In this document: positions 44,065 to 52,466 of the stretch, one piece after another
Layout of the letters: each line of letters starts with the position of its first letter
How positions within the stretch are numbered: position 1 is the first letter of the stretch
Assembly: GCA_039933785.1 (NCBI GenBank)
Contig: JBDTNL010000004.1
Span: 55,670-119,669 of the forward strand
From: JBDTNL01 sp039933785
GTDB lineage: Bacteria > Acidobacteriota > Thermoanaerobaculia > Multivoradales > JAGPDF01
Length of the DNA stretch: 64,000 bases
Direction of reading: 5' to 3'
Notes under the pieces: generated by a model
The model's input: the letters and a program-made list of their open reading frames with translations, nothing else
Database searches by the model: none
Told to the model about the DNA's origin: nothing
Translations under genes and position numbers: made by a program

Positions 44065-45593
44065 GACGGCGCCCGCCCGTAGAGCCGCCAGCGAGCACTG
44101 GCGGTCAATGGCGTGAGCCCGCCGAGTCGGCTGACGCGATCTTGGTCGGCCGCCGTTCCCTGAACGAGCACGAAAGGGAAGCGTTCCAAGTCCTCGCGAC
44201 TCACCCGTTCCGGCACAAACTGGAGGCCCGGAGTCCAAGGCGCTGCGCGCGGCGGCCGGTACACCACCAGGCTCGGTGGGTAGTCCGCGAACGAAAAGCT
44301 CAGCTCCCCGCCACGCCGCACCTGGGCGTAAGCGAAGTCCTGCAGGAACGGGAGCGTCTTGAACAAGGCGCTCTGCGGGGCGTACGAGAGCCCCAGCACA
44401 CGCGGATGCTCGGGGAGCGCCGCGAGGGCTTCACGCATGCCGGCCATCTCGACCGCGTCGAAGGCCATCCAGCGCAGCGTGGTGAGGCCGCTGAATAAAC
44501 CCATGGCTACCAACGCAGCCGCCGCCCAAGCGCGGCCGCGGCGCGGCGCGGGCAAGGCCAAAAGGATGCTCACCGCGGCATACGGAAGCCAACGCTCCGC
44601 AAAGCGAATGGTGTTCTGGAACTTGAGCGGCAAGATGAGATACAGCACGAAAAACGTAGCCGCCAGAGCCGCCAGGCGGTTGTCGAGTCCCATGCGCGCG
44701 GCGCCCGATCTCGGGCGCGGGTAGACCAGCGCGAAGACCGCCGCGAGGGCGAAGAATCCCAACACGAGAACTTCGCTTCGACCGCGCACACCACCGAGGA
44801 TTCCGTCGACCAGCGCGGCGGGGACCAGGCGGTCGAGCGGCGACGAGATCCACGCCGTGCCGGTTTCGAAGCCCCTCGATTGCAACCCACCGAACCACCA
44901 TGCGGCGACCAGGCCGATCGGCGCCAGAACCAGCAAGCGGCGAACTTGATCTCTCGGCGCCAGGCGTGCGCGCACGCCGTCTACCGCCATCCAAAGACCG
45001 GCGAACGCGAACCACAGCGCATGCGTGAGGTAGAGCGCGATCGACAGGCCGACCAGCAGCGCCGAGCGCCCGAACGACTGGCGCCGCTCGGGCGCGCTAG
45101 CGCGCAGAAAGAGAACGAAGAGCGGCCAGCCGAAGAGAAAAGGGAAGAAGCCCCAATAAAGCCCATGATTGAACACCACCAGCGACGCCAGCACCGTGAA
45201 GGCCGCCGGACGGCGCTCGATCGCGGCCAACCAATGCACCGCCGAAACCCATAGCAACGCGACGAGCAGAAAGGCCAGTCGTCCCGCCTGGAGCGGACCC
45301 TCGATCCCCCACGCCACGCCCAAGACCGTGTACGAGAGGCCGTATGGCGTCAGCCACTGCACCGAATAGGGCGAAGCGGGATCGTGGATCGCCTCGAGGA
45401 GCAGTCGGATTTGCGCCACATGCTGCGGCAGGTCGGTGAGCGGCGGGAACTGGACGAGCAAGAACGGCACTGCCACCAGCACCAGGCAGACCAGCGCGAG
45501 CGCGAATCGCGCCCGCCGTTCGCGGCTCGCGTCCGTGGCCGCGCCCGCCGCGCTCGGTGCGCTCGGTGCACTCGGCGCGCTTGGCGTGCTCAT
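44052..45593 (-). CDS. Polytopic membrane protein, GT-C-like
   Basis: 513 residues. A Ser-Ala-Pro repeat N-terminus (SAPSAPSAPS) precedes about 10-11 helices, e.g. LALVCLVLVAVPFLLVQFPP, then a C-terminal ~110-residue outer domain. The first loop TDLPQHVAQIRLLLEAIHDP resembles the acceptor-side loop of polyprenyl-linked glycosyltransferases. I do not recognise a specific family. The start overlaps the upstream GT-like gene's stop as ATGA (45590-45593), so the two act in one operon. Confidence 0.7.
   Translation of the reverse strand: MSTPSAPSAPSAPSAAGAATDASRERRARFALALVCLVLVAVPFLLVQFPPLTDLPQHVAQIRLLLEAIHDPASPYSVQWLTPYGLSYTVLGVAWGIEGPLQAGRLAFLLVALLWVSAVHWLAAIERRPAAFTVLASLVVFNHGLYWGFFPFLFGWPLFVLFLRASAPERRQSFGRSALLVGLSIALYLTHALWFAFAGLWMAVDGVRARLAPRDQVRRLLVLAPIGLVAAWWFGGLQSRGFETGTAWISSPLDRLVPAALVDGILGGVRGRSEVLVLGFFALAAVFALVYPRPRSGAARMGLDNRLAALAATFFVLYLILPLKFQNTIRFAERWLPYAAVSILLALPAPRRGRAWAAAALVAMGLFSGLTTLRWMAFDAVEMAGMREALAALPEHPRVLGLSYAPQSALFKTLPFLQDFAYAQVRRGGELSFSFADYPPSLVVYRPPRAAPWTPGLQFVPERVSREDLERFPFVLVQGTAADQDRVSRLGGLTPLTASARWRLYGRAPSQNP
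45551..45586. repeat. Four in-frame 9-bp tandem repeats encoding Ser-Ala-Pro
   Basis: Units resemble CGCTCGGTG on the plus strand and code for (S-A-P)n right after the start codon of the minus-strand membrane protein. Confidence 0.8.
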
Positions 45594-47425
45594 CGGGGGG
45601 CGCCGGGCTCCTCGAAATACCCCAGCACCGTGGCCGTCGCGCGCGGCATGTACCCCGCTCCCTGGTGCGGCGCGTCAAGCGGCCGCGCGAGCAAGTCCTC
45701 CGCCGCCTCGCAGTCGAAGACCTGCGGCACGCGGTGCACGGGCTCGAGGCGATAGTAGTAGCAGTGCCGGCCGCTCCACAGCGTACGCACGGCTTTCACT
45801 TCCTCGGGGCTGTTGCGGGGATACGTCACCACTGGATCGCGCTCGCTGCGCAGGCGCACCGGGAAGCCAAAGACCCATCCGGCGCTGGTCGTTTCAGCCT
45901 TCAACTTCTCGTGGATGAGCAGCGCCGGCTGCTCGAGATTCGCCAGCACCGAATCGAGCTGCCCATGAATGGCCTCGTGCAGCCTGCCCAGGCGGCGCGC
46001 CTGCTCGAACACGAACGTTCCGGTGCCGGCGACCAGATGAACCAGCAGCAAGCTGGTCGCCACCGCGGGCCAGCGCCTGAGCGCCTCGACCACCACGTGC
46101 GCCGCGAGCAGCGAAGCCGGCAGTAAGAGCTCGAAGTAGTACACCGGGCCGGTGTCCGAAACTCCGGGCGAGCGGTAGCAGAAGTTGAAGGCCACCAGCG
46201 CGAGACCGCACCACGCCCAGAGCCGGAGGCCCGCGCTCGGCCGCCCGAGAGCGAACCACACCGCGACCACGGCGAGGCCCAGCGGCAGGCCCAGCCACCA
46301 GCCATTGAAGCGCACCAGCGACACCGCGAGGTTTTCCAACCCGCGCCAGGGTGTGTGTCCAGCGACGAAGCCGAAGCGCTCACGTGGGGAGAACAGGTCC
46401 CACGGCAAGGTGAAGACCGAGCCGGTGAGCAGCCGGTCGTAGAGTCCGACCAGGACGGCCCAGACCCCGCCACCGATTAGGAACGCCGCCAGGGGCCCGA
46501 AGCTTCGTTCGCGCGCCAGCGTCCAAACGATCACCAGACCGAGCACTCCTCCGACCGGCAGAATGACCTGAGGCCGCACGGCGAACCCGAAGCCCAGGGC
46601 TTGGCCCGCGAGCAAGGCACCGAGCCACTGGAAGCGAGTTTCAGGCGAACGAATCCACGACAGCCCGAGACCCGCCAGGAGCACGCAGGCGAACGCCGTC
46701 GAATGCGACAGTCCAGTCCCATTGGTGAAAGCGAACATCGGCGACAACGCCAGCAGAATCGTCGCCCACGAGGCGACCGCCACGCCTGCGTCGCCGCGCA
46801 CCACGACGAACCAAGCCAGCAACGCCAGAGCCCCAAAGGCGATGTGCAGCAGTCCCGGCAGGCCCACCAGCACGCCGGGAACCTGCACCAGAGGCTCGCC
46901 GAAAAGGTACTTCCCGACCAGCCCGATACGGCTCTCGATGGTGAAAGGCTCCCAGCCGATCGGCGGCACACGAGTCTCCGCCAAGTGCCCGTCCGCCAAC
47001 ATCATGGCCTGGTCCCGATAGGTGTTCTCGTCGTCCACGATCGCCCCGCCATGAAGGACGCGCGTCAAGACGACCGCACTCAACATCAGCGACAACGCCG
47101 CCGCGACCCGTGCCCAGCGCTTGAGCCGCGCCTCATCGAGGTGCAGCGCGGGAATCCAACCCGCGAGCCCGAGACCGATAAATAGCAGCGCCGGTCCCAG
47201 CAGACCCATTCTTCCGACGTGCAGGAGCATCTGCTCGAACGTGAACCCTCGCATCGCCGCGAACGGCAAGGGATCTTCCGAGGGGATGTACGAGAATTCG
47301 CCGGGCAGGCGCGGAAGATAGAAGTAGAAGACCGCGTAAAGGGCCAGGAAGAACAGCCCGAGCGCGAGGTTGGGCCAGCGCGGACTAGACTTCGCGCTCG
47401 CGATCGACGACGCTTCCGGCGGCAC
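45590..47425 (-). CDS. GT-C/GT39-like membrane glycosyltransferase (paralog 1)
   Basis: 611 residues from GTG 47425. About 12 helices. The first large outer loop has GGAIVDDENTYRDQA, with the acidic pair expected of GT-C enzymes that use polyprenyl-phosphate sugars. Then come GWEPFTIESRIGLVGKYLFG and PVYYFELLLPASLLAAH, both repeated in the next gene. The C-terminal ~130 residues face outside and include HCYYYRLEP. Probably adds a sugar to a glycan or protein outside the inner membrane. No Shine-Dalgarno; a TACAGT hexamer stands 6 bases upstream. Confidence 0.8.
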   Translation of the reverse strand: MPPEASSIASAKSSPRWPNLALGLFFLALYAVFYFYLPRLPGEFSYIPSEDPLPFAAMRGFTFEQMLLHVGRMGLLGPALLFIGLGLAGWIPALHLDEARLKRWARVAAALSLMLSAVVLTRVLHGGAIVDDENTYRDQAMMLADGHLAETRVPPIGWEPFTIESRIGLVGKYLFGEPLVQVPGVLVGLPGLLHIAFGALALLAWFVVVRGDAGVAVASWATILLALSPMFAFTNGTGLSHSTAFACVLLAGLGLSWIRSPETRFQWLGALLAGQALGFGFAVRPQVILPVGGVLGLVIVWTLARERSFGPLAAFLIGGGVWAVLVGLYDRLLTGSVFTLPWDLFSPRERFGFVAGHTPWRGLENLAVSLVRFNGWWLGLPLGLAVVAVWFALGRPSAGLRLWAWCGLALVAFNFCYRSPGVSDTGPVYYFELLLPASLLAAHVVVEALRRWPAVATSLLLVHLVAGTGTFVFEQARRLGRLHEAIHGQLDSVLANLEQPALLIHEKLKAETTSAGWVFGFPVRLRSERDPVVTYPRNSPEEVKAVRTLWSGRHCYYYRLEPVHRVPQVFDCEAAEDLLARPLDAPHQGAGYMPRATATVLGYFEEPGAPR

Positions 47426-47431
47426 GCATCA

Positions 47432-47437
47432 ACTGTA
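47432..47437 (-). promoter_or_regulatory. Candidate -10 for leaderless GT paralog 1
   Basis: TACAGT on the minus strand, exactly 6 bases before GTG 47425. The paralog at 49305 has the same spacing. Confidence 0.45.
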
Positions 47438-47496
47438 GCAGTCCGTGAGTCATGCATCGCAGCCACTGAGCAGCAGCCCGAGCTGCGGCGGCGGCC

Positions 47497-49305
47497 CTAT
47501 TCGACGAGACCCAAGCGGGCGGCCGCCGAGGGGGGAACGTAGCCCACGCCCTCCGCTTGCCCGCTCTTCGGCCGCCCGAGCCAGGCCTCGGCCTGCTCGC
47601 AGCGATAGAGCTCGGCTTGGTGGCTGGTGGGCTCCACACGGTAGTAGTAGCAATGGCGCTCGCTCCAGATTTGCCGCAGGGCCGCGACCTGGGCCGCGCT
47701 GTGACGAGGGTAGGTCACGATCGGATCGCGGTCGCTGCGGTACCGGATCGGAAAGCTGAAGACCCAGCCGGCATTCGAACTTTCAGCCGGAAGCTTTTCG
47801 TGGATCAAGAGAGCCGGCGTTTGGATCGTCGCCGTCACCCGATCGACACGGTCGTGAATCGCGTGGTGCAGACGCGACAGCCGACTACCCTGCTCGAACA
47901 GGAACGTGCCGGTGCCGAGACCGACATGGACTACCAGGAGGCTCAGGGCGAGCGCTGGCCACCGGCGCAGCGCCTCCGTCAGGGTGTGCGCCGCCAGTAG
48001 CGAGGCGGGCAGCAAGAGCTCGAAGTAGTAGACCGGTCCGGTGTCCGAGACGCCCGGCGAGTAATAGAAGAAGTTGAAGGCGACCAGCGCGAGTCCACAG
48101 CCGGCCCAGAGACCAAGACCCGCTCTCGGCTTGCCCACCGCAAACCACACCAAGAGCACGCCAAGGCCGAAGGGGAGACCGAGCCACCAACCGTTGAAGC
48201 GGAGGACCGAGAAAGCCAGGTTCTCGCACGCTCGCCACAGAGTGTGGCCGCCGACAAAGCCGAAAAAATCCGGCGGCCGGTAAAGATCCATTGGCAACAC
48301 CCAAGGCGACCCCGTCAGCAGGCGGTTGTACCAGGCGACCAGTGCGACCCATGCTCCGCAGACGCCAAGAAACGCCAGGGGCGGCCCGATCCTGCGCGCC
48401 CGCACGAATTCATCAGCCAACGCGAAGCCCAACACCACTCCGACCGGCAGGATGACCTGCGGTCGCACGGTCAGGCCGAAGCCCAGGGCCATCCCGGCCA
48501 GCAAGGCGCCCCGCCAGAGTGCTCCGCAGTGGCACCAGGAAACCCCCAGGCCGGCGAGGACCACGCAAGCGAGACCGGTCGAGTGCGACAAACCGGTGCT
48601 CGTCGTCAGCATGAACATCGGCGAGAGCGCGAGAAGCATCGTCGACCAAGCGGCCACCGTCGGGCCCGCGGCGGAACGGTTCAGGCGGAACCAGGCGAGC
48701 AGCGTCAGTCCTGCCAGGCCGAGATGCATGATTCCCGGCAGACCCAAGAGAACACCGGGCACCTGCACCAGTGGCTCGCCGAAAAGGTACTTGCCGGTGA
48801 GCCCGATCTTGCTCTGGATGGTGAAGGGCTCCCAACCCACCCAGGGCGCTCGAGCGTCCGCGACTCTTCCATCGACCAGCATCGCGGCCTGGTCGCGGTA
48901 GGTGAGCTCGTCGTCGGTGATGGCTCCACCGCGAAGCACGAACGCCATCACCACGGCACTCACCAGAAGCGAGAGCGCTCCAACGAGAACAGCTACTCGA
49001 CGAAGGTTCGCGGGCGCGAAATGCCGGGGAGCCAACCGGCCCGCCAGACCCCACCCCAGAAATACCAGCGCGGGGCCGAGCAACACCAGACGACCGGCGT
49101 GCAGCACCAATTGTTCGAAGGTGAATCCACGCATGGGAGAAAAGGGGAGGGACCCCATCACCGGCAGGTAGGAAAATTCTCCCGGCAGGTGCGGCTGCGA
49201 GCAGTAAAACACCGCGTATGCCGCGCCGAACGCCAGGCCCGCGACTAGGTGCCAAGCGCGCCGGTCCGCCTTGATACGTATGTCCGACGCTCCGTCGAGA
49301 GGCAC
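47497..49305 (-). CDS. GT-C/GT39-like membrane glycosyltransferase (paralog 2)
   Basis: 602 residues from GTG 49305, colinear with paralog 1 throughout: LPGEFSYLP, MRGFTFEQLVLHAGR, GGAITDDELTYRDQA, GWEPFTIQSKIGLTGKYLFG, EPLVQVPGVLLGLPG, SPGVSDTGPVYYFELLLPA and HCYYYRVEP all match. The acidic pair in the first outer loop is kept. Two tandem copies suggest either different acceptors or a heterodimer. It is divergent from rfbF across 69 bases, which links it to the nucleotide-sugar cluster. Confidence 0.8.
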   Translation of the reverse strand: MPLDGASDIRIKADRRAWHLVAGLAFGAAYAVFYCSQPHLPGEFSYLPVMGSLPFSPMRGFTFEQLVLHAGRLVLLGPALVFLGWGLAGRLAPRHFAPANLRRVAVLVGALSLLVSAVVMAFVLRGGAITDDELTYRDQAAMLVDGRVADARAPWVGWEPFTIQSKIGLTGKYLFGEPLVQVPGVLLGLPGIMHLGLAGLTLLAWFRLNRSAAGPTVAAWSTMLLALSPMFMLTTSTGLSHSTGLACVVLAGLGVSWCHCGALWRGALLAGMALGFGLTVRPQVILPVGVVLGFALADEFVRARRIGPPLAFLGVCGAWVALVAWYNRLLTGSPWVLPMDLYRPPDFFGFVGGHTLWRACENLAFSVLRFNGWWLGLPFGLGVLLVWFAVGKPRAGLGLWAGCGLALVAFNFFYYSPGVSDTGPVYYFELLLPASLLAAHTLTEALRRWPALALSLLVVHVGLGTGTFLFEQGSRLSRLHHAIHDRVDRVTATIQTPALLIHEKLPAESSNAGWVFSFPIRYRSDRDPIVTYPRHSAAQVAALRQIWSERHCYYYRVEPTSHQAELYRCEQAEAWLGRPKSGQAEGVGYVPPSAAARLGLVE

Positions 49306-49374
49306 GAAAAAACTCTAGCATCGGCCGTTCGCGCGCCAGCGTGCGCTATGCTTTTCGGCCACGGACTCAAGCCC
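49306..49374. promoter_or_regulatory. Divergent promoter region between GT paralog 2 and rfbF
   Basis: On the minus strand TAGAGT (49312-49317) ends 6 bases before GTG 49305. On the plus strand TATGCT (49347-49352) lies 22 bases before ATG 49375. Both lack a clear -35. An in-frame ATG at 49348 falls inside TATGCT and is rejected. Confidence 0.45.
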
Positions 49375-50151
49375 ATGAAAGTCGTCATTCTCTGCGGCGG
49401 TCTCGGAACTCGCATGCGCGAGGAAACCGAGTTTCGCCCCAAGCCTCTGGTGGACGTCGGCGGCCGGCCGATCCTCTGGCACATCATGAAGATCTACGCC
49501 GCGGCCGGCTACCGCGAGTTCGTTCTTTGCCTCGGATACAAGGGGGAAATGATCAAGGAGTACTTCCTCAACTACGAGGCGATGAACAACGATTTGACGA
49601 TTTCGCTCGGACGCCAGAACAGCATCGACTATCACAGCGGCCACGAGGAACAGGATTTCCGCGTCACGCTCGCCGACACCGGCCCTGAAACGATGACCGG
49701 CGGGCGTCTGAAGCGCGCCCAAAAGTTTATCGACGGCGACCATTTTCTGCTCACCTACGGCGACGGCGTCGCGGACGTCGACGTCGCCAAAGTGATGGAT
49801 TTTCATCGCGGCCATGGCCGTCTCGCGACGGTGACCGCCGTGCGCCCGTTCTCGCGCTTCGGCATCCTCGACATCGACGGGAACGGCGCGGTCGGATCCT
49901 TCGGCGAGAAACCCCAAGTCGATGCCTGGGCCAACGCCGGCTTCTTCGTCTTCGACCGCCGGGTGTTCGACTACCTGGGCGGCGACGAGTGCGTGCTCGA
50001 ACGAGAGCCACTCGAGAAGCTGGCGCGTGACGGCGAGCTTCGCGCCTATCGCCACGACGGCTTCTTCTTCGCCATGGATACCTATCGCGAGTACAAGCAT
50101 CTGAATGATCTCTGGTCGTCGGGTGCGGCGCCGTGGAAGGTCTGGAGCTAG
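49375..50151 (+). CDS. rfbF: Glucose-1-phosphate cytidylyltransferase
   Basis: 258 residues, the normal length. Signature ILCGGLGTRMREETEFRPKP, then GRPILWHIMKIYAAAG, YFLNYEAMNNDLTI, LLTYGDGVADVD (metal-binding Asp) and a C-terminal FFFAMDTYREYKHLNDLW that defines the CDP-glucose type. It makes CDP-glucose from CTP and glucose-1-phosphate, the first step to CDP-3,6-dideoxyhexoses. First gene of a long plus-strand operon; its stop TAG shares a base with the next GTG. Confidence 0.95.
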   Translation: MKVVILCGGLGTRMREETEFRPKPLVDVGGRPILWHIMKIYAAAGYREFVLCLGYKGEMIKEYFLNYEAMNNDLTISLGRQNSIDYHSGHEEQDFRVTLADTGPETMTGGRLKRAQKFIDGDHFLLTYGDGVADVDVAKVMDFHRGHGRLATVTAVRPFSRFGILDIDGNGAVGSFGEKPQVDAWANAGFFVFDRRVFDYLGGDECVLEREPLEKLARDGELRAYRHDGFFFAMDTYREYKHLNDLWSSGAAPWKVWS

Positions 50152-51137
50152 TGGCGACGCTCTGGGACGATCGCCCGGTCCTCGTTACCGGCGCCGGAGG
50201 CTTGGTCGGCAGTTGGCTAGTGAAGCACCTGGTTGCGGCAGGCGCCGATGTCGTCTGCCTGTTACGCGATCGCGTTCCGCAAAGCGAGCTGGTGCGCTCG
50301 GGGCTGCTCTCCAGAATCAAGGTCGTGCGCGGCGATGTGGTCGATCAAGCGCTACTCGAGCGCGCGCTCGGCGAGTACGAAATTCGCACAGTGTTTCATC
50401 TCGCGGCGCAAACCATCGTCGGCATCGCCAACCGCAACCCGGTCTCGACCTTCGAGTCGAACATCCGTGGCACCTGGTCGCTGCTCGAGGCCTGCCGGCG
50501 GGCGCCGACGGTCTCGGAAATCGTCATCGCGTCCTCGGACAAGGCGTATGGCAGCCACGACGTCCTGCCCTATGACGAGGCCTCCGCCCTTCAAGGACGC
50601 CACCCCTACGACGCCAGCAAGAGCTGCGCCGATCTCGTGGCGCAGTCTTACGCCAGCACGTTCGGGCTGCCGGTCGCGATCACGCGCTGTGGCAATTTCT
50701 ATGGCGGCGGCGATCTCAATTGGAACCGGATCGTGCCGGGTACCATCCGCTCGGTCCTGCGCGGACAACGCCCGGTCATCCGTTCCAACGGGCGTTTCGT
50801 GCGCGACTACCTGTATGTCGAGGACGGCGCGGCCGCCTACATGCTGCTCGCCGAAAAGCTCGCCGCTGACCCCGCGCTGCGTGGCGAAGCCTTCAACTTC
50901 TCGAACGAGAGCCCGCTCACCGTGATGGAAGTGGTGGGAAAAATCCTCTTTGCGATGAGCTCGACGGTCGAGCCCGAGATCCGCAACGAGGCCACCAACG
51001 AGATTCTCGAGCAGTACCTCGCGGCGGCCAAGGCGAAAGAGCGCCTGGGCTGGAGCTCTCTCTTCACCATCGATAGCGGGCTCGCCCGAACCGTCGAGTG
51101 GTACCGCGCCTTCCTCGCCGAATCCGGCGGGGCGTGA
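50151..51137 (+). CDS. rfbG: CDP-glucose 4,6-dehydratase
   Basis: 328 residues from GTG 50151, with GGAG close upstream; GTG 50133 is possible. An extended SDR: VLVTGAGGLVGSWLV, ASSDKAYGSHDVLPYDE and YDASKSCADLVAQSY (catalytic Tyr/Lys), which separates RfbG from dTDP-glucose dehydratases. Also RFVRDYLYVEDGAAAY. It converts CDP-glucose to CDP-4-keto-6-deoxyglucose with tightly bound NAD. Coupled to rfbF and followed 8 bases later by rfbH. Confidence 0.93.
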   Translation: MATLWDDRPVLVTGAGGLVGSWLVKHLVAAGADVVCLLRDRVPQSELVRSGLLSRIKVVRGDVVDQALLERALGEYEIRTVFHLAAQTIVGIANRNPVSTFESNIRGTWSLLEACRRAPTVSEIVIASSDKAYGSHDVLPYDEASALQGRHPYDASKSCADLVAQSYASTFGLPVAITRCGNFYGGGDLNWNRIVPGTIRSVLRGQRPVIRSNGRFVRDYLYVEDGAAAYMLLAEKLAADPALRGEAFNFSNESPLTVMEVVGKILFAMSSTVEPEIRNEATNEILEQYLAAAKAKERLGWSSLFTIDSGLARTVEWYRAFLAESGGA

Positions 51138-51144
51138 GCGAGCG

Positions 51145-52455
51145 ATGAAGTCGGCGGACGAGCTCCGCGGCGAGATCCTGGCGCTGGTGCGCCAGTACAC
51201 CGGCGCCGCGTTTCCTCCGCAACCGTTCGTTCCCGGAGAGACCACGCTGGCTTACGCCGGGCGGGTGTTCGACGCGGAGGAGCTCGTCCACTTGGTGGAC
51301 GCCTCGCTCGACTTCTGGCTCACCACCGGCCGCTACGCCAAGCAGTTCGAGCAGGAGTTCGCGCGCTTCTTCGGCGTCCGCACCGCGATCCTGGTCAACT
51401 CCGGTTCGTCGGCGAACCTAATCGCGGTGAGCACGCTCACGTCGTCCAAGCTCGGCGACGAGCGCTTGCGGCCGGGCGACGAAGTGCTGACCGCCGCCAC
51501 CGGGTTTCCCACCACGGTGAATCCGATTTTCCAGAACGGCCTGGTCCCGGTCTTCGTCGACGTCACCATCCCGACTTATAACGCCGACCCCGAAGCCCTG
51601 GCCGCCGCCATCACACCGCGCACCCGCGCCATCGTGCTCGCCCATACGCTGGGCAACCCCTTCGACCTCGAGCGCGTGACGGCACTCGCCAAGAAGCACG
51701 ACCTGTGGCTGATCGAAGACTGCTGCGACGCGGTGGGCTCGACCTGGCAAGGCCAGGGCGTCGGCACCTTCGGCGACTTGGCGACGGTGAGCTTCTACCC
51801 CGCGCACCACATGACGATGGGCGAGGGCGGCTGCGTGCTGACCGACGGCGCCAAGCTCAAGCTGCTCGCCGAGTCGTTTCGCGACTGGGGCCGCGATTGC
51901 TGGTGCGATCCGGGCAAGGACAACACCTGCGGCAAGCGTTTCGACTGGCAGCTCGGCGATCTGCCTTGCGGGTTCGATCACAAGTACACGTACTCGCACA
52001 TCGGGTACAACCTGAAGCTGACGGACATGCAAGCCGCGGTCGGCGTCGCTCAGCTCCAGAAGCTGCCCGCCTTCATCGCCGCCCGGCGGGCGAACTTCGC
52101 CTATCTTCGCGCCGCGCTCGCCGAGCTCGAGGACGTGTTCATCCTGCCGGAGGCGACGCCCGGCAGCGATCCCTCCTGGTTCGGATTCCCCATCGCGATC
52201 CGCGAGTCAGCGCCCTTCGAGCGCCCGGCGCTCATGCGGCATCTCGATCAGAAGAAGATCGCCGTGCGCTTGCTGTTTGGCGGCAACCTGGTGCGTCAGC
52301 CGGCGTACGCCGAGGCGGCGTATCGCGTGTCCGGGTCGCTCGCCAACGCCGACTTCGTGATGAACCGCGTGTTCTGGATCGGGGTCTACCCCGGGCTCGG
52401 CCGGCCCCAACTCGACTACGTGGCCGACACGCTGCGCGCCTTCGCGCGCGGCTGA
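51145..52455 (+). CDS. rfbH: CDP-4-keto-6-deoxy-D-glucose 3-dehydrase (E1)
   Basis: 436 residues, PLP/PMP- and iron-sulfur-dependent. The aminotransferase fold has NSGSSANL and EDCCDAVGSTW. The usual PLP lysine is replaced by His in FYPAHHMTMGEGG (His221/222), the hallmark of this dehydrase. Four Cys in the segment CWCDPGKDNTCG to LPCGFDHKY (252, 254, 262, 275) fit the [2Fe-2S] site. It removes the 3-OH of CDP-4-keto-6-deoxyglucose. The partner reductase E3 (RfbI/DdhD), needed to finish the step in known systems, is not in this window. Confidence 0.95.
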   Translation: MKSADELRGEILALVRQYTGAAFPPQPFVPGETTLAYAGRVFDAEELVHLVDASLDFWLTTGRYAKQFEQEFARFFGVRTAILVNSGSSANLIAVSTLTSSKLGDERLRPGDEVLTAATGFPTTVNPIFQNGLVPVFVDVTIPTYNADPEALAAAITPRTRAIVLAHTLGNPFDLERVTALAKKHDLWLIEDCCDAVGSTWQGQGVGTFGDLATVSFYPAHHMTMGEGGCVLTDGAKLKLLAESFRDWGRDCWCDPGKDNTCGKRFDWQLGDLPCGFDHKYTYSHIGYNLKLTDMQAAVGVAQLQKLPAFIAARRANFAYLRAALAELEDVFILPEATPGSDPSWFGFPIAIRESAPFERPALMRHLDQKKIAVRLLFGGNLVRQPAYAEAAYRVSGSLANADFVMNRVFWIGVYPGLGRPQLDYVADTLRAFARG

Positions 52456-52466
52456 TCTCAAGACTC

